Counted from the first letter of the stretch, positions 32,973 to 42,382 are shown. The stretch: DNA of 51,100 nt from Vampirovibrio chlorellavorus (GCA_903866275.1 CAIPMU010000009.1:1-51100); one strand, 5' to 3'. Made by a program: numbers and translations. The notes: a model not told the origin generated them from the sequence alone.

Positions 32973-33131
32973 ATCGATCGGCCTTCACAGCGAAGTCCAC
33001 GAAAGCCCGCTGGTTGGATGCTTCAGTGGCCTCTCAGGAAATCGCTTGGGGTTCGTGCGGTTTCCAGCTAGAATAGTGGGTATTCGATTCCCGTTGCCCT
33101 GCGGCATTGGACAGCACGAAGGAGAGTGGTG

Positions 33132-34661
33132 ATGCAAACTTCCATGACGACTGTGACTTCATTGAAAGCGTTTCAGGCTTTGGTGAATGAAATTCACGAT
33201 TTGGGTGCAACGCAGTCCCTGCTGGGCTGGGATCTGGAAACCATGATGCCTGCCAAAGGCGCGCCCTTGCGGGCCAAGCAGCTGGCCACGCTGGCCAAGT
33301 TGTCGCACAACCTGATGACCAGCCCGGACATGCAGGAGCATCTGAAAACGCTGCGTCAGCCATCGATCTACGACCGGCTGGACACCATGAGTCAGGCGCT
33401 GGTGCGTGAAGTTGGCATTGTGTTTGATAAAAGCGCCAAAACGCCCATTGAGCTCCTGCAAGAGATGGTGGAAACCACGGCCGAGGCGCATAGCAGTTGG
33501 GTGGAAGCGCGGGCCAACAAGCAGTTCAAGCAATTTGAACCCGTGTTGCGCAAGATTATCTCTCTCAATCAGCGGCTGGCTGAAGCACTGGGTTATGAAG
33601 ATTCGCCGTATGATGCCTTGCTGGATGAATATGAACCGGGCTTAACCGTAAAGCAGCTCGATCCGTTGTTTGCAAAACTCAAGGCCGAGCTGGTGCCCTT
33701 GCTCAAAGGAATTCATGGCAGTGGCTATCAGCCGGATGTCAGCTTTCTGCATGAGGGAACTTTTCCCGCGCCCCGGCAGCTGGCCTTTTCCGAAATGGTG
33801 TTGCGGGAGATGGGCTTTGATTTTGAGGCCGGTCGTCTGGATCTCTCCGCGCACCCCTTCTCTTCGGGCTCCAGTACGCTGGATGTGCGCCTGACCACCC
33901 GTGTGGACGAGCATGATGTCTTCTCCGCCCTGTCCTCATCGATGCACGAAGGTGGGCACGGTATGTACGAGCAAGGCATCAACCCAGCCTTGAACCGCAC
34001 GCCGTTGGCTTCAGGTACCTCCTTGGGGATTCACGAATCCCAGTCCCGCATGTGGGAAAATCAGGTGGGGCGCTCCAAGGCGTTCTGGCGAGCCTATTTG
34101 CCCAAGCTGCAAGCCGCGTTCCCTGAGTTGGGCAGCGTCACGCTGGATCAGTTCTATCACGCCATCAACCGGGTAAAATCCACGTTTATCCGCGTGGAAT
34201 CGGATGAAGTGACCTACAACTTGCACATTCTGATGCGCTACGAGATTGAAAAAGCCCTGATTGAAGGCCGCATGAAGGTGGATGAAATCCCCGAGGCCTG
34301 GGCCGCCAAAATGCAGGACTATCTGGGGATTACGCCCAGAAATGATGCCGAGGGCGCTTTGCAGGACATTCACTGGTCGCACGGCTCCTTTGGGTACTTC
34401 CCCACATACACCTTGGGGAATTTGTACTCGGCGCAATTCTTTAACACCGCAAAGCAACAGCTCGGGAATCTGGAAGAAACGATTTCCCAAGGGCAATTGC
34501 TGCCCCTGAAAAACTGGCTGAACAAGGAAATCCACGCCGTGGGCAAAATGGAAACCGCCGACACCATCGTCCGCCGCGTCACCGGAGAACCCCTCAACGC
34601 CAGCTACTTCGTGGACTACCTCTGGGCCAAGTACGGCGAGATTTTTTCTATTAAGCGATAG
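33132..34661 (+). CDS. M32-family metallocarboxypeptidase
   Basis: Zinc carboxypeptidase of the Taq/Pfu type, presumably cytosolic. 509 residues from the ATG at 33132, preferred over two upstream GTG codons because AAGGAG lies 7 nt upstream. The active-site motif is HEGGH (His272, Glu273, His276) in SSSMHEGGHGMYEQG; further M32 signatures are HPFSSG, GTSLGIHESQSRMWENQVGRS, FIRVESDEVTYNLHI and GYFPTYTLGNLYSAQ. No signal peptide. Single gene, with btpA ending 159 bp upstream. Confidence 0.94.
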   Translation: MQTSMTTVTSLKAFQALVNEIHDLGATQSLLGWDLETMMPAKGAPLRAKQLATLAKLSHNLMTSPDMQEHLKTLRQPSIYDRLDTMSQALVREVGIVFDKSAKTPIELLQEMVETTAEAHSSWVEARANKQFKQFEPVLRKIISLNQRLAEALGYEDSPYDALLDEYEPGLTVKQLDPLFAKLKAELVPLLKGIHGSGYQPDVSFLHEGTFPAPRQLAFSEMVLREMGFDFEAGRLDLSAHPFSSGSSTLDVRLTTRVDEHDVFSALSSSMHEGGHGMYEQGINPALNRTPLASGTSLGIHESQSRMWENQVGRSKAFWRAYLPKLQAAFPELGSVTLDQFYHAINRVKSTFIRVESDEVTYNLHILMRYEIEKALIEGRMKVDEIPEAWAAKMQDYLGITPRNDAEGALQDIHWSHGSFGYFPTYTLGNLYSAQFFNTAKQQLGNLEETISQGQLLPLKNWLNKEIHAVGKMETADTIVRRVTGEPLNASYFVDYLWAKYGEIFSIKR

Positions 34662-34726
34662 GCTTCTTGGGTGGATACCTGAGTTTTTAAAGATTTGCCG
34701 CGCTGATTGCAGTGTGTCAGTCAGTG

Positions 34727-35509
34727 TTATTTTTTCACCGAGCAGCCCTTTTGGATGCGGGCCTGGAGTTCGCTGGCCTTGGGGGAGTTTTGCTGGGTAA
34801 GGGTTTTCAGCTTGGCTTCAGCGCGGGGTTTTTGACCGGCGTTGCAATAGAGAATCCCGGCGGCCAGACTCGATTGTTCCAGCTTGGGGTTGAGTTCTAG
34901 CGATTTTTCATACTCGGCCACGGCTAGATCGTTCTGGCCGGTGGATTGATAGGCCCAGGCCAGGGTGGCGTGGGGGTAGGCGTTCTTGCCATCCAGATCA
35001 ATGGCCTGCTTGGCCTCTTCCTGTGCTTCATCCCAGTGTTTTTGCTCGGCATAAACCCACGCCAGATTGGAATGGGCGCTGGCATTGTCCGGGCTCAGGG
35101 CCACGGCGCTGAGGAGATGTGTTTTGGCCTCGTCCCACTGCTTAAGCTCCGCATAGGCCCAGCCGCTTTGCACGTGCGCAGTGGCGTTGCGCGGATCAAC
35201 GGCCAGCACTTGCTTAAATTCATCAATTGCGGCTTGCCATTGGCCGCTGGTGGCGTATTTGTTGCCGACGTCAATGTGCTTTTTTAAACTGTTGGCATCG
35301 CCTGAGCTGGAGGACGATCCGTTTGTCCCTGACCCCGATGCGCTGGCAGGGCCCTCGGGCGTAGCAGGATGATTGAGCCAGGGCAGCGGCAACTTTTGAG
35401 TGATCGCATCTACTGCCTCGCATCCAGAAAGCGTGACCGTGGCGGCCAATGCACTAGCCAGAACGGTGCTGATTACCCAAAACTGTTTTGCGGCGGATTG
35501 CTGCGGCAT
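34727..35509 (-). CDS. TPR-repeat lipoprotein
   Basis: 260 residues from the ATG at 35509; GGGAGG lies just upstream, and the in-frame GTG 10 codons earlier has no SD. Signal peptide with lipobox VTLSGC, so lipid-anchored after export. A Ser/Gly/Pro linker follows, then four or five TPRs from about residue 80: SGQWQAAIDEFKQVLAVDPRNATAHVQSGWAYAELKQWDEAKTH and similar repeats. Probably a scaffold in the cell envelope; no partner is identifiable. Confidence 0.83.
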   Translation of the reverse strand: MPQQSAAKQFWVISTVLASALAATVTLSGCEAVDAITQKLPLPWLNHPATPEGPASASGSGTNGSSSSSGDANSLKKHIDVGNKYATSGQWQAAIDEFKQVLAVDPRNATAHVQSGWAYAELKQWDEAKTHLLSAVALSPDNASAHSNLAWVYAEQKHWDEAQEEAKQAIDLDGKNAYPHATLAWAYQSTGQNDLAVAEYEKSLELNPKLEQSSLAAGILYCNAGQKPRAEAKLKTLTQQNSPKASELQARIQKGCSVKK

Positions 35510-35620
35510 GGAACCTCCCAAACGTATACGCGACGACACACGCGATTGAAATGCAACGGGTTTCCCTTCTATTTTAGAAAGTCTGCGGCATTTGGGGAAG
35601 GGGCGGTCGGGTGAATGGCC

Positions 35621-36220
35621 TTAAACTTCCCTCGTTCGGCGGAGAACCACCAATCGTTCGAGGCCCTGACGTCCGCCTGCAGGCTGCCCCGCCTCAACAG
35701 AAACCACCTCAAAGTGCGCGTCAAACGCTTCATGCCATTGGGCTTCCGGGGTACTGAAGGGGGGCCCATCGGGATCGGCATGTTCCCAAAACACGCCAAT
35801 GAGCAGGCCGTTGGGTTTGAGCAAATTTAACGCGCTGCACGCATAGGCTGGGCGCTCCTCCTGCAAGATGGCGCAAAAGCAGGTGTGCTCAATCCAGTAA
35901 TCAAACTGGCCCGCCCACGGGGAGGCCGGATCAGCCAGCTCAAACAGATTGGCCTGCTGAAAGTCGACCATCTCTCCGTAAAGCGCCTTGGCTTCGGCGA
36001 TGGCGCTCGGGGCGTAATCAAAGCCCACCGTCGGGAAGCCTGCTTGGGCAAACAGGGCGGCATCATGCCCGCGCCCGCAACCCACTACGGCGGTTTTGCC
36101 CGGCTGGAGCCAGTCGGGCGCTCGTTGCAATAAGGCGCTCAGGTGCGGCGAGGCCTTCCCGAGATCCCAGGGGGTGTTTTGGCTATCGTAACGCCCTTGC
36201 CAAAAATCGACATTCAACAT
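35621..36220 (-). CDS. TPMT-type SAM-dependent methyltransferase
   Basis: 199 residues from the ATG at 36220. The opening FWQGRYDSQNTPWDLGKASPHL is characteristic of the thiopurine S-methyltransferase family. SAM-binding motif I is AVVGCGRGHDAALFAQAGF, followed by VGFDYAPSAIAEAK and FDYWIEHTCFCAILQEERPAYACSALNLLKPNGLLIG. Small thiols, halides or selenium compounds are plausible substrates; which one cannot be told. It lacks an SD, and TATAAT ends six bases before the ATG, so it may be translated from a leaderless mRNA. rlmB ends 37 bp upstream. Confidence 0.83.
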   Translation of the reverse strand: MLNVDFWQGRYDSQNTPWDLGKASPHLSALLQRAPDWLQPGKTAVVGCGRGHDAALFAQAGFPTVGFDYAPSAIAEAKALYGEMVDFQQANLFELADPASPWAGQFDYWIEHTCFCAILQEERPAYACSALNLLKPNGLLIGVFWEHADPDGPPFSTPEAQWHEAFDAHFEVVSVEAGQPAGGRQGLERLVVLRRTREV

Positions 36221-36232
36221 GGGCTTATTATA
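36221..36232 (-). promoter_or_regulatory. Promoter -10 box implying a leaderless methyltransferase mRNA
   Basis: Minus strand TATAAT (36232-36227) then AAGCCC then ATG. The spacing puts the predicted transcription start on the A of the ATG. Confidence 0.45.
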
Positions 36233-36257
36233 GGTTGTTGATGGGGTTTTTGCGAGG

Positions 36258-37130
36258 CTAATCGTGCTTGACGACTTCAAAGAGCAACACGGCGGTGGCG
36301 CTGGCCACATTCAAGGAATCCACGCTACCGTGCATGGGGATTTTTACCAGAAAATCACAGTTCTTCTGCACCAGCGCGGCCAAGCCTTCGCCCTCGCTGC
36401 CCATCACCAGGGCAATGGGCATCTGGTAGTCCTGCTTGTAGTAGTCCACGGCCTTGGGGTCGTTGGCGGCCCCGGCAATCCAGAAGCCTGCGTCTTTGAT
36501 CTTGGTGATGGCCTGATTCAGGTTGGAAACCACCGCGATATGCACGATTTCTTCAGCGCCGGATGCGGTTTTAGACACCCCCGGCCCAAAGCCTGCGCTG
36601 TGGTGCTTGGGAATGACCACGCCATCAATGCCTGCCGCATCGGCCACGCGCAAAATGGCTCCAAAGTTGCGGGAATCCGTCACCCCATCCAGTATGAGCA
36701 TTCGGGGGTGCTTGCCTTCGGCTTTTTTGACCTCGCAAATTTTGAGCAGCGCCGCTAAATCCAACAAGGCCTTGGGGGCCACCGAGGCCACGATGCCCTG
36801 ATGGGTAAGGGGTTCCTCTTCCGTGGCCTGAATCAGGGTTCGCTCGCCTATGGCATTCACCGAGACCACCTTGGGGCCGGGGCCAGCGGGTTTTGCCGCC
36901 TGAGCCTGCTGATGGCCCAACTGGTGGCTGAGCATATGATCCAGCTTCTGGCGGGGCACCATGAGCACGGGGATGCCATGCTCGCTGGCCACTTCCCGGA
37001 TGGCCTGAATGCGCTTGTCCGGCTTTAAAAATTCGGCGATGAAGATTTTAAACACCCGGTTGGGATGCGTTTCGATCATCGCTTTGACACTGTTTTTGCC
37101 GTAAACGTAGCGCGCGCCGCTGGAGGACAT
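36258..37130 (-). CDS. rlmB: SpoU-family RNA 2'-O-methyltransferase (RlmB/TrmH type)
   Basis: Probably methylates the 2'-O of a guanosine in 23S rRNA. 290 residues. N-terminal SpoU substrate-binding domain (YVYGKNSVKAMIETHPNRVFKIFIAE), then an Ala/Gln/Pro-rich stretch, then the alpha/beta-knot domain with motif 1 LDGVTDSRNFGAILRVADAAG, motif 2 ALVMGSEGEGL and motif 3 IPMHGSVDSLNVASATAVLLFE. RlmB is the best guess, but other TrmH-family targets are possible. AAAGG lies 9 nt before the ATG. Confidence 0.88.
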   Translation of the reverse strand: MSSSGARYVYGKNSVKAMIETHPNRVFKIFIAEFLKPDKRIQAIREVASEHGIPVLMVPRQKLDHMLSHQLGHQQAQAAKPAGPGPKVVSVNAIGERTLIQATEEEPLTHQGIVASVAPKALLDLAALLKICEVKKAEGKHPRMLILDGVTDSRNFGAILRVADAAGIDGVVIPKHHSAGFGPGVSKTASGAEEIVHIAVVSNLNQAITKIKDAGFWIAGAANDPKAVDYYKQDYQMPIALVMGSEGEGLAALVQKNCDFLVKIPMHGSVDSLNVASATAVLLFEVVKHD

Positions 37131-37414
37131 AGGGGGGTACCTTTCTGGTAGTTAATAGGGTCTGGTAGTTAATGGGGGCTGATGCTTCATTGGGTCTGAG
37201 AGTGAATCGAGGCCTGATGCTGGCATGAGGGCTTGAGGCTGGCGGGGCTCCAACTTGCAACGCAATTCAATCGGAAGCGGGTGTGAGTATAACTAAACTC
37301 AGGGACAGTGGTGAATTGATCCGTTGAACGTCAATATGCCAGTTGGAGAGAGGTGTGGCATGCTCAGTGTTTGGGGTTCGTGTTTCAGGAGTTTGGTAAT
37401 GCCTGAGCCTGACC

Positions 37415-38482
37415 TTACGGTTGGTGCTGAAACGGATGACGGAGCCGTTGCCATGCCGACGGGTCGGGCGTTGGCGGGATGGGATCCGGGGTCGCCATCC
37501 AGCCATTGGCCGCCACCGCCACGGGATCATCTTCCAGTTGCAGCAGGGTGGTGCGTTCGGCATCCACATCATAGCGCCAAAGTCCCAGAAACTTCTTCTC
37601 TTTTTTATCGTATGCCCAGGCCTTGAGGAGCACATTGCTGTCGCTGTCCGTCTCCCAGCCCAGGGGCTGGATTTCCCAGACCAGACTCTCCATGTTGGGC
37701 TGATTGCCGTGGGTGAGCCAGTAGTTTTTAATGACCCGGTGTACTTCCGGGTAAATGGTGACCGTGCCTTTTTCCGCGTCGTAGACCAGAATATCCGTCA
37801 CCCGCAAGCCAACGTGCAGCACCCCGCTGCGCTCCTTGAACAGCAGGCGGCGCCCGCTGGCGCTCCAGTCGGTGATGGTCAGTACCCGGAAATCAAAGGG
37901 CTTGACCTGATCGTACCCAACCTTGGCTAATACCGTGCGTTGCTTGGTGGTGCGTTCCGGGTTGTAGCGATCCTGATAGACTTTGGGGCCGGGTAGCGTG
38001 GCCGGGGCTTGGGCGATGTCTTCGCTGGGCAGGTGTTCCTGTGGTGGGGCCGGGGCGGGTGTGACCGGCACGCGATAGAGCTTGCCGATGGTCTGTCGGA
38101 TGTTGGGCACAAACAGTACTTCCGTGTAGACAAACTCGGACCTGTCCGGTGAAATGACGGGAATGCTCCGCACAAAGCGCGTTTTTTCCAGACTCCACAG
38201 ATCCATCTCGCGAGGGAAGGTGTTGTAGGGCTCATAGTGCATATAATCGCGGGTGTTGGTTGCCGTATCCACCGAGAGCGGGCTGCTGCCTCGGGTGTCT
38301 CCCTGTGGCAGGCTTTGTGGCTTGATTCCGGGCGGTGTGGCCATAGGAATGACCGGTCCAGTTCGGGAGCGAGCCAGCGCGGGAACCTCCCATACGGTGG
38401 CAAACAGACTCCATCCCAGCAGAGCGAGTATCAGGCTGCGCTGGCATGCGTGGGTCAGGTATTCTGCCGAGGTCTGTTTCAT
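37415..38482 (-). CDS. Secreted protein of unknown function
   Basis: 355 residues from the ATG at 38482; an in-frame GTG two codons earlier is also possible. Signal peptide (RSLILALLGWSLFATVWEVPALA) cleaved near residue 39. The mature part has repeated beta-type segments with aromatic and Asp/Ser turns (RSIPVISPDRSEFVYTEVLFVP, VLTITDWSASGRRLLFKERSG, LLKAWAYDKKEKKFLGLWRYDVDAERTTLLQLEDDPV), recalling TolB/WD40-like propellers, though too few repeats are clear to assign a fold. C-terminal Pro-rich tail. Its codon use matches the neighbours. Confidence 0.7.
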   Translation of the reverse strand: MKQTSAEYLTHACQRSLILALLGWSLFATVWEVPALARSRTGPVIPMATPPGIKPQSLPQGDTRGSSPLSVDTATNTRDYMHYEPYNTFPREMDLWSLEKTRFVRSIPVISPDRSEFVYTEVLFVPNIRQTIGKLYRVPVTPAPAPPQEHLPSEDIAQAPATLPGPKVYQDRYNPERTTKQRTVLAKVGYDQVKPFDFRVLTITDWSASGRRLLFKERSGVLHVGLRVTDILVYDAEKGTVTIYPEVHRVIKNYWLTHGNQPNMESLVWEIQPLGWETDSDSNVLLKAWAYDKKEKKFLGLWRYDVDAERTTLLQLEDDPVAVAANGWMATPDPIPPTPDPSAWQRLRHPFQHQP

Positions 38483-38761
38483 ACTCACTATTGTCCCATA
38501 GGGAAGCGATTTTGGGCGTTGGGGTCGGATTGAGTGTTTGCCCGCGTCGGTTTGTTGGCCGGATCCGGGTTCCTGGGTGTTCGCGATTTGATGAAGGGAT
38601 GTAACAAATTATCCTGATTCAATCAATTTTATATTTTAAAAATACTTTAAGTATATATGAAAGCAATCTGATGGATGGGATTTTTCACCGTTGATGCTTT
38701 CCACCCGGTTGTTCCGGCTCACGTCTTTCATTCAGGCAAATAACCAGAAGGAAGTTGCTTT

Positions 38762-39547
38762 ATGGCTATTCCATCGCCCGCATTTTTTGCCATTCCCAAC
38801 AGCCCGGGTAACGCTGCACTGCTGGCGTCGAACGATCCGGGGCAGGTGTTTACCTTCAAGGGAAATGATTTTTTAAGCCCGAATTCGACTTTGAAAAATA
38901 TTAATAGCTTTGGTAAATCCATCAACGCCGGTGGTACCGATGTTTTCGGAAAAAATCCCTCCAGTCGGGATATTTTGAAGGTGACGGCCAATACGGCGCA
39001 AAGTATTTTCAGTTCTACGTTTGGACTGCCCGCAAATGCTCAAACTGCCACCGCATCCGGTTCAGCCAATGGCCTGGGAACTGGCTTGCTGTTGACCAAT
39101 AATGGGGTCAGTCTGGTGACTCAAAGCCCCTCACCTGCCTTGCTGAGTGATTTGGCCAATTTTAACCCGAACATCTGGCAAAATCCCAGCGCCACCAATG
39201 TGAACTTTGGCATTATGGACGCCACGAATAAACTCTTTGGCGGTTCCGGCCTGTTTCCCGCTTCAGTCAGTACCGGTAGCACCCTGTTTCCGTTTTTTAC
39301 CCCGCAGCCGCCGCCGTTCAGTCAGCTCAATATCCCCATTAACGGCACCCATGTGAGCTCGCTGGATCAGGCCCAACTCTTTCCTGTCTCGGCGGAAACC
39401 GGTTCTCCTTTTTTTAGCACGAACGTTACGCCGTTGACGACGGGGGCCAATGGCTCTACCAATGCGAATGCGGTGACCCAGCTGTTTAATCTTTTTGGCG
39501 CCTTAATGCTTGCCTTGCAAGGGGGCAGCACAACCGCTAAGGCCTGA
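38762..39547 (+). CDS. Low-complexity protein of unknown function
   Basis: 261 residues rich in Asn, Ser, Thr, Gly, Pro and Phe. AGAAGGAAG lies about 9 nt before the ATG. No classical signal peptide; the C-terminus has a hydrophobic helix (VTQLFNLFGALMLALQ). Segments such as LFPFFTPQPPPFSQLNIP suggest a structural or surface role, but this is speculative. The upstream region (38600-38660) is very A+T-rich with a palindrome ATACTT-T-AAGTAT, possibly an UP-like or operator element. A strong terminator follows at 39662-39690. Confidence 0.68.
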   Translation: MAIPSPAFFAIPNSPGNAALLASNDPGQVFTFKGNDFLSPNSTLKNINSFGKSINAGGTDVFGKNPSSRDILKVTANTAQSIFSSTFGLPANAQTATASGSANGLGTGLLLTNNGVSLVTQSPSPALLSDLANFNPNIWQNPSATNVNFGIMDATNKLFGGSGLFPASVSTGSTLFPFFTPQPPPFSQLNIPINGTHVSSLDQAQLFPVSAETGSPFFSTNVTPLTTGANGSTNANAVTQLFNLFGALMLALQGGSTTAKA

Positions 39548-39661
39548 TCCGGCTTTATATTTTCAGTTAAATTCCAGATTCACGGAGAGACAGTTACACC
39601 CCCATCCATCCCTGATTCCTTCCCCTCCCATACCTACTCACCCTTTTTTAAGATGAGATAC

Positions 39662-39690
39662 GGCGGTTTGCAAAAACCGCCTTTTTTTTT
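39662..39690 (+). terminator. Intrinsic terminator after 38762-39547
   Basis: 8-bp stem GGCGGTTT/AAACCGCC with a GCAA loop, then nine T. A C-rich unpaired stretch (39590-39645) precedes it. Confidence 0.9.
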
Positions 39691-39730
39691 GTTTTATTAC
39701 TTTTTTTCCTGCTTGACCTAGAATGGAGCC

Positions 39731-40993
39731 ATGTTCACACGGATGTCCAGCAGTTCAATGCCAGATTCAGCGCAAAGTTTGTCGAGTACTCAGACGCTCT
39801 CGGTTTCCAACGGGAGCCCTTCGGGCAAACCTCGGAAGGGCCTGAATACCACTGCGATTCTGGAGGCCGCGCAAGAAGGGAAGTCTCTTTCAGCTGTGGA
39901 GGCCTTGCATTTGCTGGGTCTCATGCGGGATGAAGAATTGGCCGCCTTGCGAGAGGCTGCCGATGCTGTGCGGTCTCGACAGGTGGGCGATGTGGTGTCC
40001 TACGGACATGCCTGCTCGATTTATTTCACCAATTTTTGTGAAATGGCGCCCGCGCTTTATCCTTATCCCCGGTTGCCGGGCGATGCCGGTGGCTTTGTCC
40101 TTTCGATTGATGACATCGATGCCATCTTAGAGCGGGCGCTTTCGCAAGGCATAACCCAGCTGGCACTGAGTGGGGGTGGGTTCTGGTCAGCCCTCAGTAT
40201 TCCCGGCCTGGAAGCCCCCACGGCGCTGAAAGCTTATGCGCGGGTGTTGTCTTATGTGCGTGGGGTTGCCCCAGCGCTTGAATTGAACGGCTTTTCTCCC
40301 GATGAAATCGAGTTTCTGTCGATTGTCAGTGATCGTTCGGTCAGCTATGTCCTTGAATTATTTCAGGATCTGGGCTTGCGGCAGTTGGGTGCGGCCGGGA
40401 TTGAAATTCTGGATGACCGGTTACGGTATCAGATCTCACCCAAGAAAGCCACGGTTCAACGCTGGTTTGAAATTGTTTCTGTTGCCAGAAAACTGAATTT
40501 ACCCGTACTGGCCAAGCTGGAGGCTGGCCCTTTGGAAACTGCCCTGCAACGGGCGGCTCATCTGGATCGCCTGAGAAATTTTCTGCAAGCCAACCGGGAA
40601 GAGTCCCCGTGGCGTTTTGAGTCCCTGGTTCCGCAACACTGGACCCATCGACCCGATAAACTCACACATCCAAAATCCCCACGCCCCTTGGTCGCTTCCG
40701 TCGATCGGCTGAAGCTGACCGCTGTCTCACGCCTGTTTTTGGGGGAATTGTTACCCCAGCAACAAGTCTGCTGGATGCCCGGGGGATCACATGAAGCGCA
40801 GGAGGCCCTGCAATGGGGCGCTAATTCCCTGGGTGCAACCAATGCACTGGACTATCTGAATTTTCTGGCGGCAGGCAAGCAAGGGGTGCAGGAGTTTCAG
40901 GCTTCTGATTTTCATACCCTGATTGCGGAAACGGGTCGTCAACCAGTCTTTTTGGGAGAGCCGGTACCTGTCTCACCCGCCTTGGGCCATTAA
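39731..40993 (+). CDS. Cysteine-less relative of CofH/MqnC-type radical SAM enzymes
   Basis: 420 residues. From about residue 60 it follows the CofG/CofH/MqnC/MqnE enzymes: SAVEALHLLGLMRDEELAALREAADAVR, the barrel strand TQLALSGGGFWSAL, PALELNGFSPDEI, GLRQLGAAGIEILDDRLRYQISPKKATVQRWFEI and HLDRLRNFLQ. The CxxxCxxC cluster motif should follow TN in SIYFTNFCEMAPALY: Cys103 is there, but the other two places are Pro107 and Tyr110. The frame is open and the rest well kept, so it is probably a functional protein without the usual radical-SAM cluster. About 40 N-terminal residues are Ser-rich. The start is uncertain. Confidence 0.68.
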   Translation: MFTRMSSSSMPDSAQSLSSTQTLSVSNGSPSGKPRKGLNTTAILEAAQEGKSLSAVEALHLLGLMRDEELAALREAADAVRSRQVGDVVSYGHACSIYFTNFCEMAPALYPYPRLPGDAGGFVLSIDDIDAILERALSQGITQLALSGGGFWSALSIPGLEAPTALKAYARVLSYVRGVAPALELNGFSPDEIEFLSIVSDRSVSYVLELFQDLGLRQLGAAGIEILDDRLRYQISPKKATVQRWFEIVSVARKLNLPVLAKLEAGPLETALQRAAHLDRLRNFLQANREESPWRFESLVPQHWTHRPDKLTHPKSPRPLVASVDRLKLTAVSRLFLGELLPQQQVCWMPGGSHEAQEALQWGANSLGATNALDYLNFLAAGKQGVQEFQASDFHTLIAETGRQPVFLGEPVPVSPALGH

Positions 40994-41001
40994 ATTAGCC
41001 T

Positions 41002-41031
41002 TTGACATTCCGGGTGAAATGCCAATAATAG
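41002..41031 (+). promoter_or_regulatory. Predicted promoter of the aminotransferase gene
   Basis: TTGACA (41002-41007), 18-nt spacer, TAATAG (41026-41031), or ATAATA at 17 nt. Leaves a leader of about 165 nt containing GAAGGTG/CACCTTC dyads. Confidence 0.55.
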
Positions 41032-41203
41032 ATAAACCACCCTGGAGGGGTAGATTTCCTCATGCAGGGTGTGTTGATTGAAGGTGGTGTATTCTGCTTT
41101 ATGGTTGGGGTAGTCACCTTCAGCATGATCAATCTCACTCACGACTCATCAAACTGCTTACGGGTCAGTGAATCGTTGTTTATCAAAAAGGGAAAAGCCG
41201 CGC

Positions 41204-42382
41204 ATGTCCAATCGTACCTCGATTAAAGCCGCCCAGTTTTCGGAGTCTGTCATTCGGCAGATGAGCCAGATGGCCCGAAAATACAATGCCATCAATCTGG
41301 CGCAAGGCTTCCCGGATTTCCCGTGTCCGGTGGCGTTGAAGGATGCCGCTTCCAAGGCCATTTACGATGACATCAACCAGTACGCCGTCACCTGGGGTGA
41401 TCCCGAATTTCGTCGGGCCATTGCGGAAAAAGAAGGTCCCTATCTGGGCATTACCATCAATCCCGACACGCAGGTGACTGTGACCTGCGGGGCCACCGAG
41501 GCCATGGCTGCCGTGATGCTGGCCACCATTAATCCCGGTGATGAAGTGATTGTGTTTGAGCCGTATTACGAAAATTATGGCCCGGACGCCATTATTGCGG
41601 GCGCTGTGCCGCGTTACGTGACATTGCACCCCCCGGAATGGCGCTTTGATGAGGCTGAACTGGCCGCTGCTTTCAATGAGAAAACCCGCGCCATTATTAT
41701 CAACACGCCTCACAACCCCACCGGCAAGGTGTTTAGTCGTGAAGAACTGGAAGTCATTGCTAAATTATGCCAGAAGTGGAATGTACTGGCCTTCACCGAT
41801 GAAATTTACGAGCACATTCTCTACGACAACAATCAGCACGTGGGGATGGCCGCCTTGCCGGGTATGGAAAACCTGACCGTGACCATTAACGGTTTGTCCA
41901 AAACCTACAGCGTGACCGGCTGGCGGGTCGGGATTGTGATCGCTCCCGAAGACATTACCAACGCGGTGCGTAAAATGCATGACTTCCTGACGGTGGGTGC
42001 CGCCGCGCCCCTGCAACGTGCCGGGATTGCCGCCATGCAGTTGCCACAATGTTACTACGATGATCTGGCGACCCTCTATAATCAGAAGCGCGAGATCATG
42101 CTGGGCATTCTGGACGAGGCCGGCATTAAATACTTTCGTCCGCAGGGCGCTTATTACGCCTTTACCGATATTTCCAACTTTGGTTATCAGACCGATGTTG
42201 AATTTACCCACTTTCTGGTGCGGGATATTGGTGTGGCCGTGGTGCCGGGTTCCAGCTTTTTCAGTCGCCCGGAACTGGGTCGCAAGTTTGTGCGCTTCTG
42301 CTTCAGCAAACAGCCGGAAACCCTGGAGGCGGCGCGCTTACGTCTGCAAAAACTGAAAGACGTGGTGCGTCTGGGCGTTTAG
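41204..42382 (+). CDS. Class I/II PLP-dependent aminotransferase
   Basis: 392 residues from the ATG at 41204 (AGGG about 11 nt upstream; the frame is open further up without an SD). Fold-type I aminotransferase with the opening NAINLAQGFPDFPCP, Asn171 in NTPHNPTGKVF, Asp199/Tyr202 in FTDEIYEHILY, the PLP lysine Lys233 in GLSKTYSVTGWRVG and RFCFSKQPETL with the substrate-carboxylate Arg. The group includes methionine/kynurenine-type and aspartate-type enzymes, so specificity is not assigned. Its own promoter and terminator make it monocistronic. Confidence 0.88.
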   Translation: MSNRTSIKAAQFSESVIRQMSQMARKYNAINLAQGFPDFPCPVALKDAASKAIYDDINQYAVTWGDPEFRRAIAEKEGPYLGITINPDTQVTVTCGATEAMAAVMLATINPGDEVIVFEPYYENYGPDAIIAGAVPRYVTLHPPEWRFDEAELAAAFNEKTRAIIINTPHNPTGKVFSREELEVIAKLCQKWNVLAFTDEIYEHILYDNNQHVGMAALPGMENLTVTINGLSKTYSVTGWRVGIVIAPEDITNAVRKMHDFLTVGAAAPLQRAGIAAMQLPQCYYDDLATLYNQKREIMLGILDEAGIKYFRPQGAYYAFTDISNFGYQTDVEFTHFLVRDIGVAVVPGSSFFSRPELGRKFVRFCFSKQPETLEAARLRLQKLKDVVRLGV

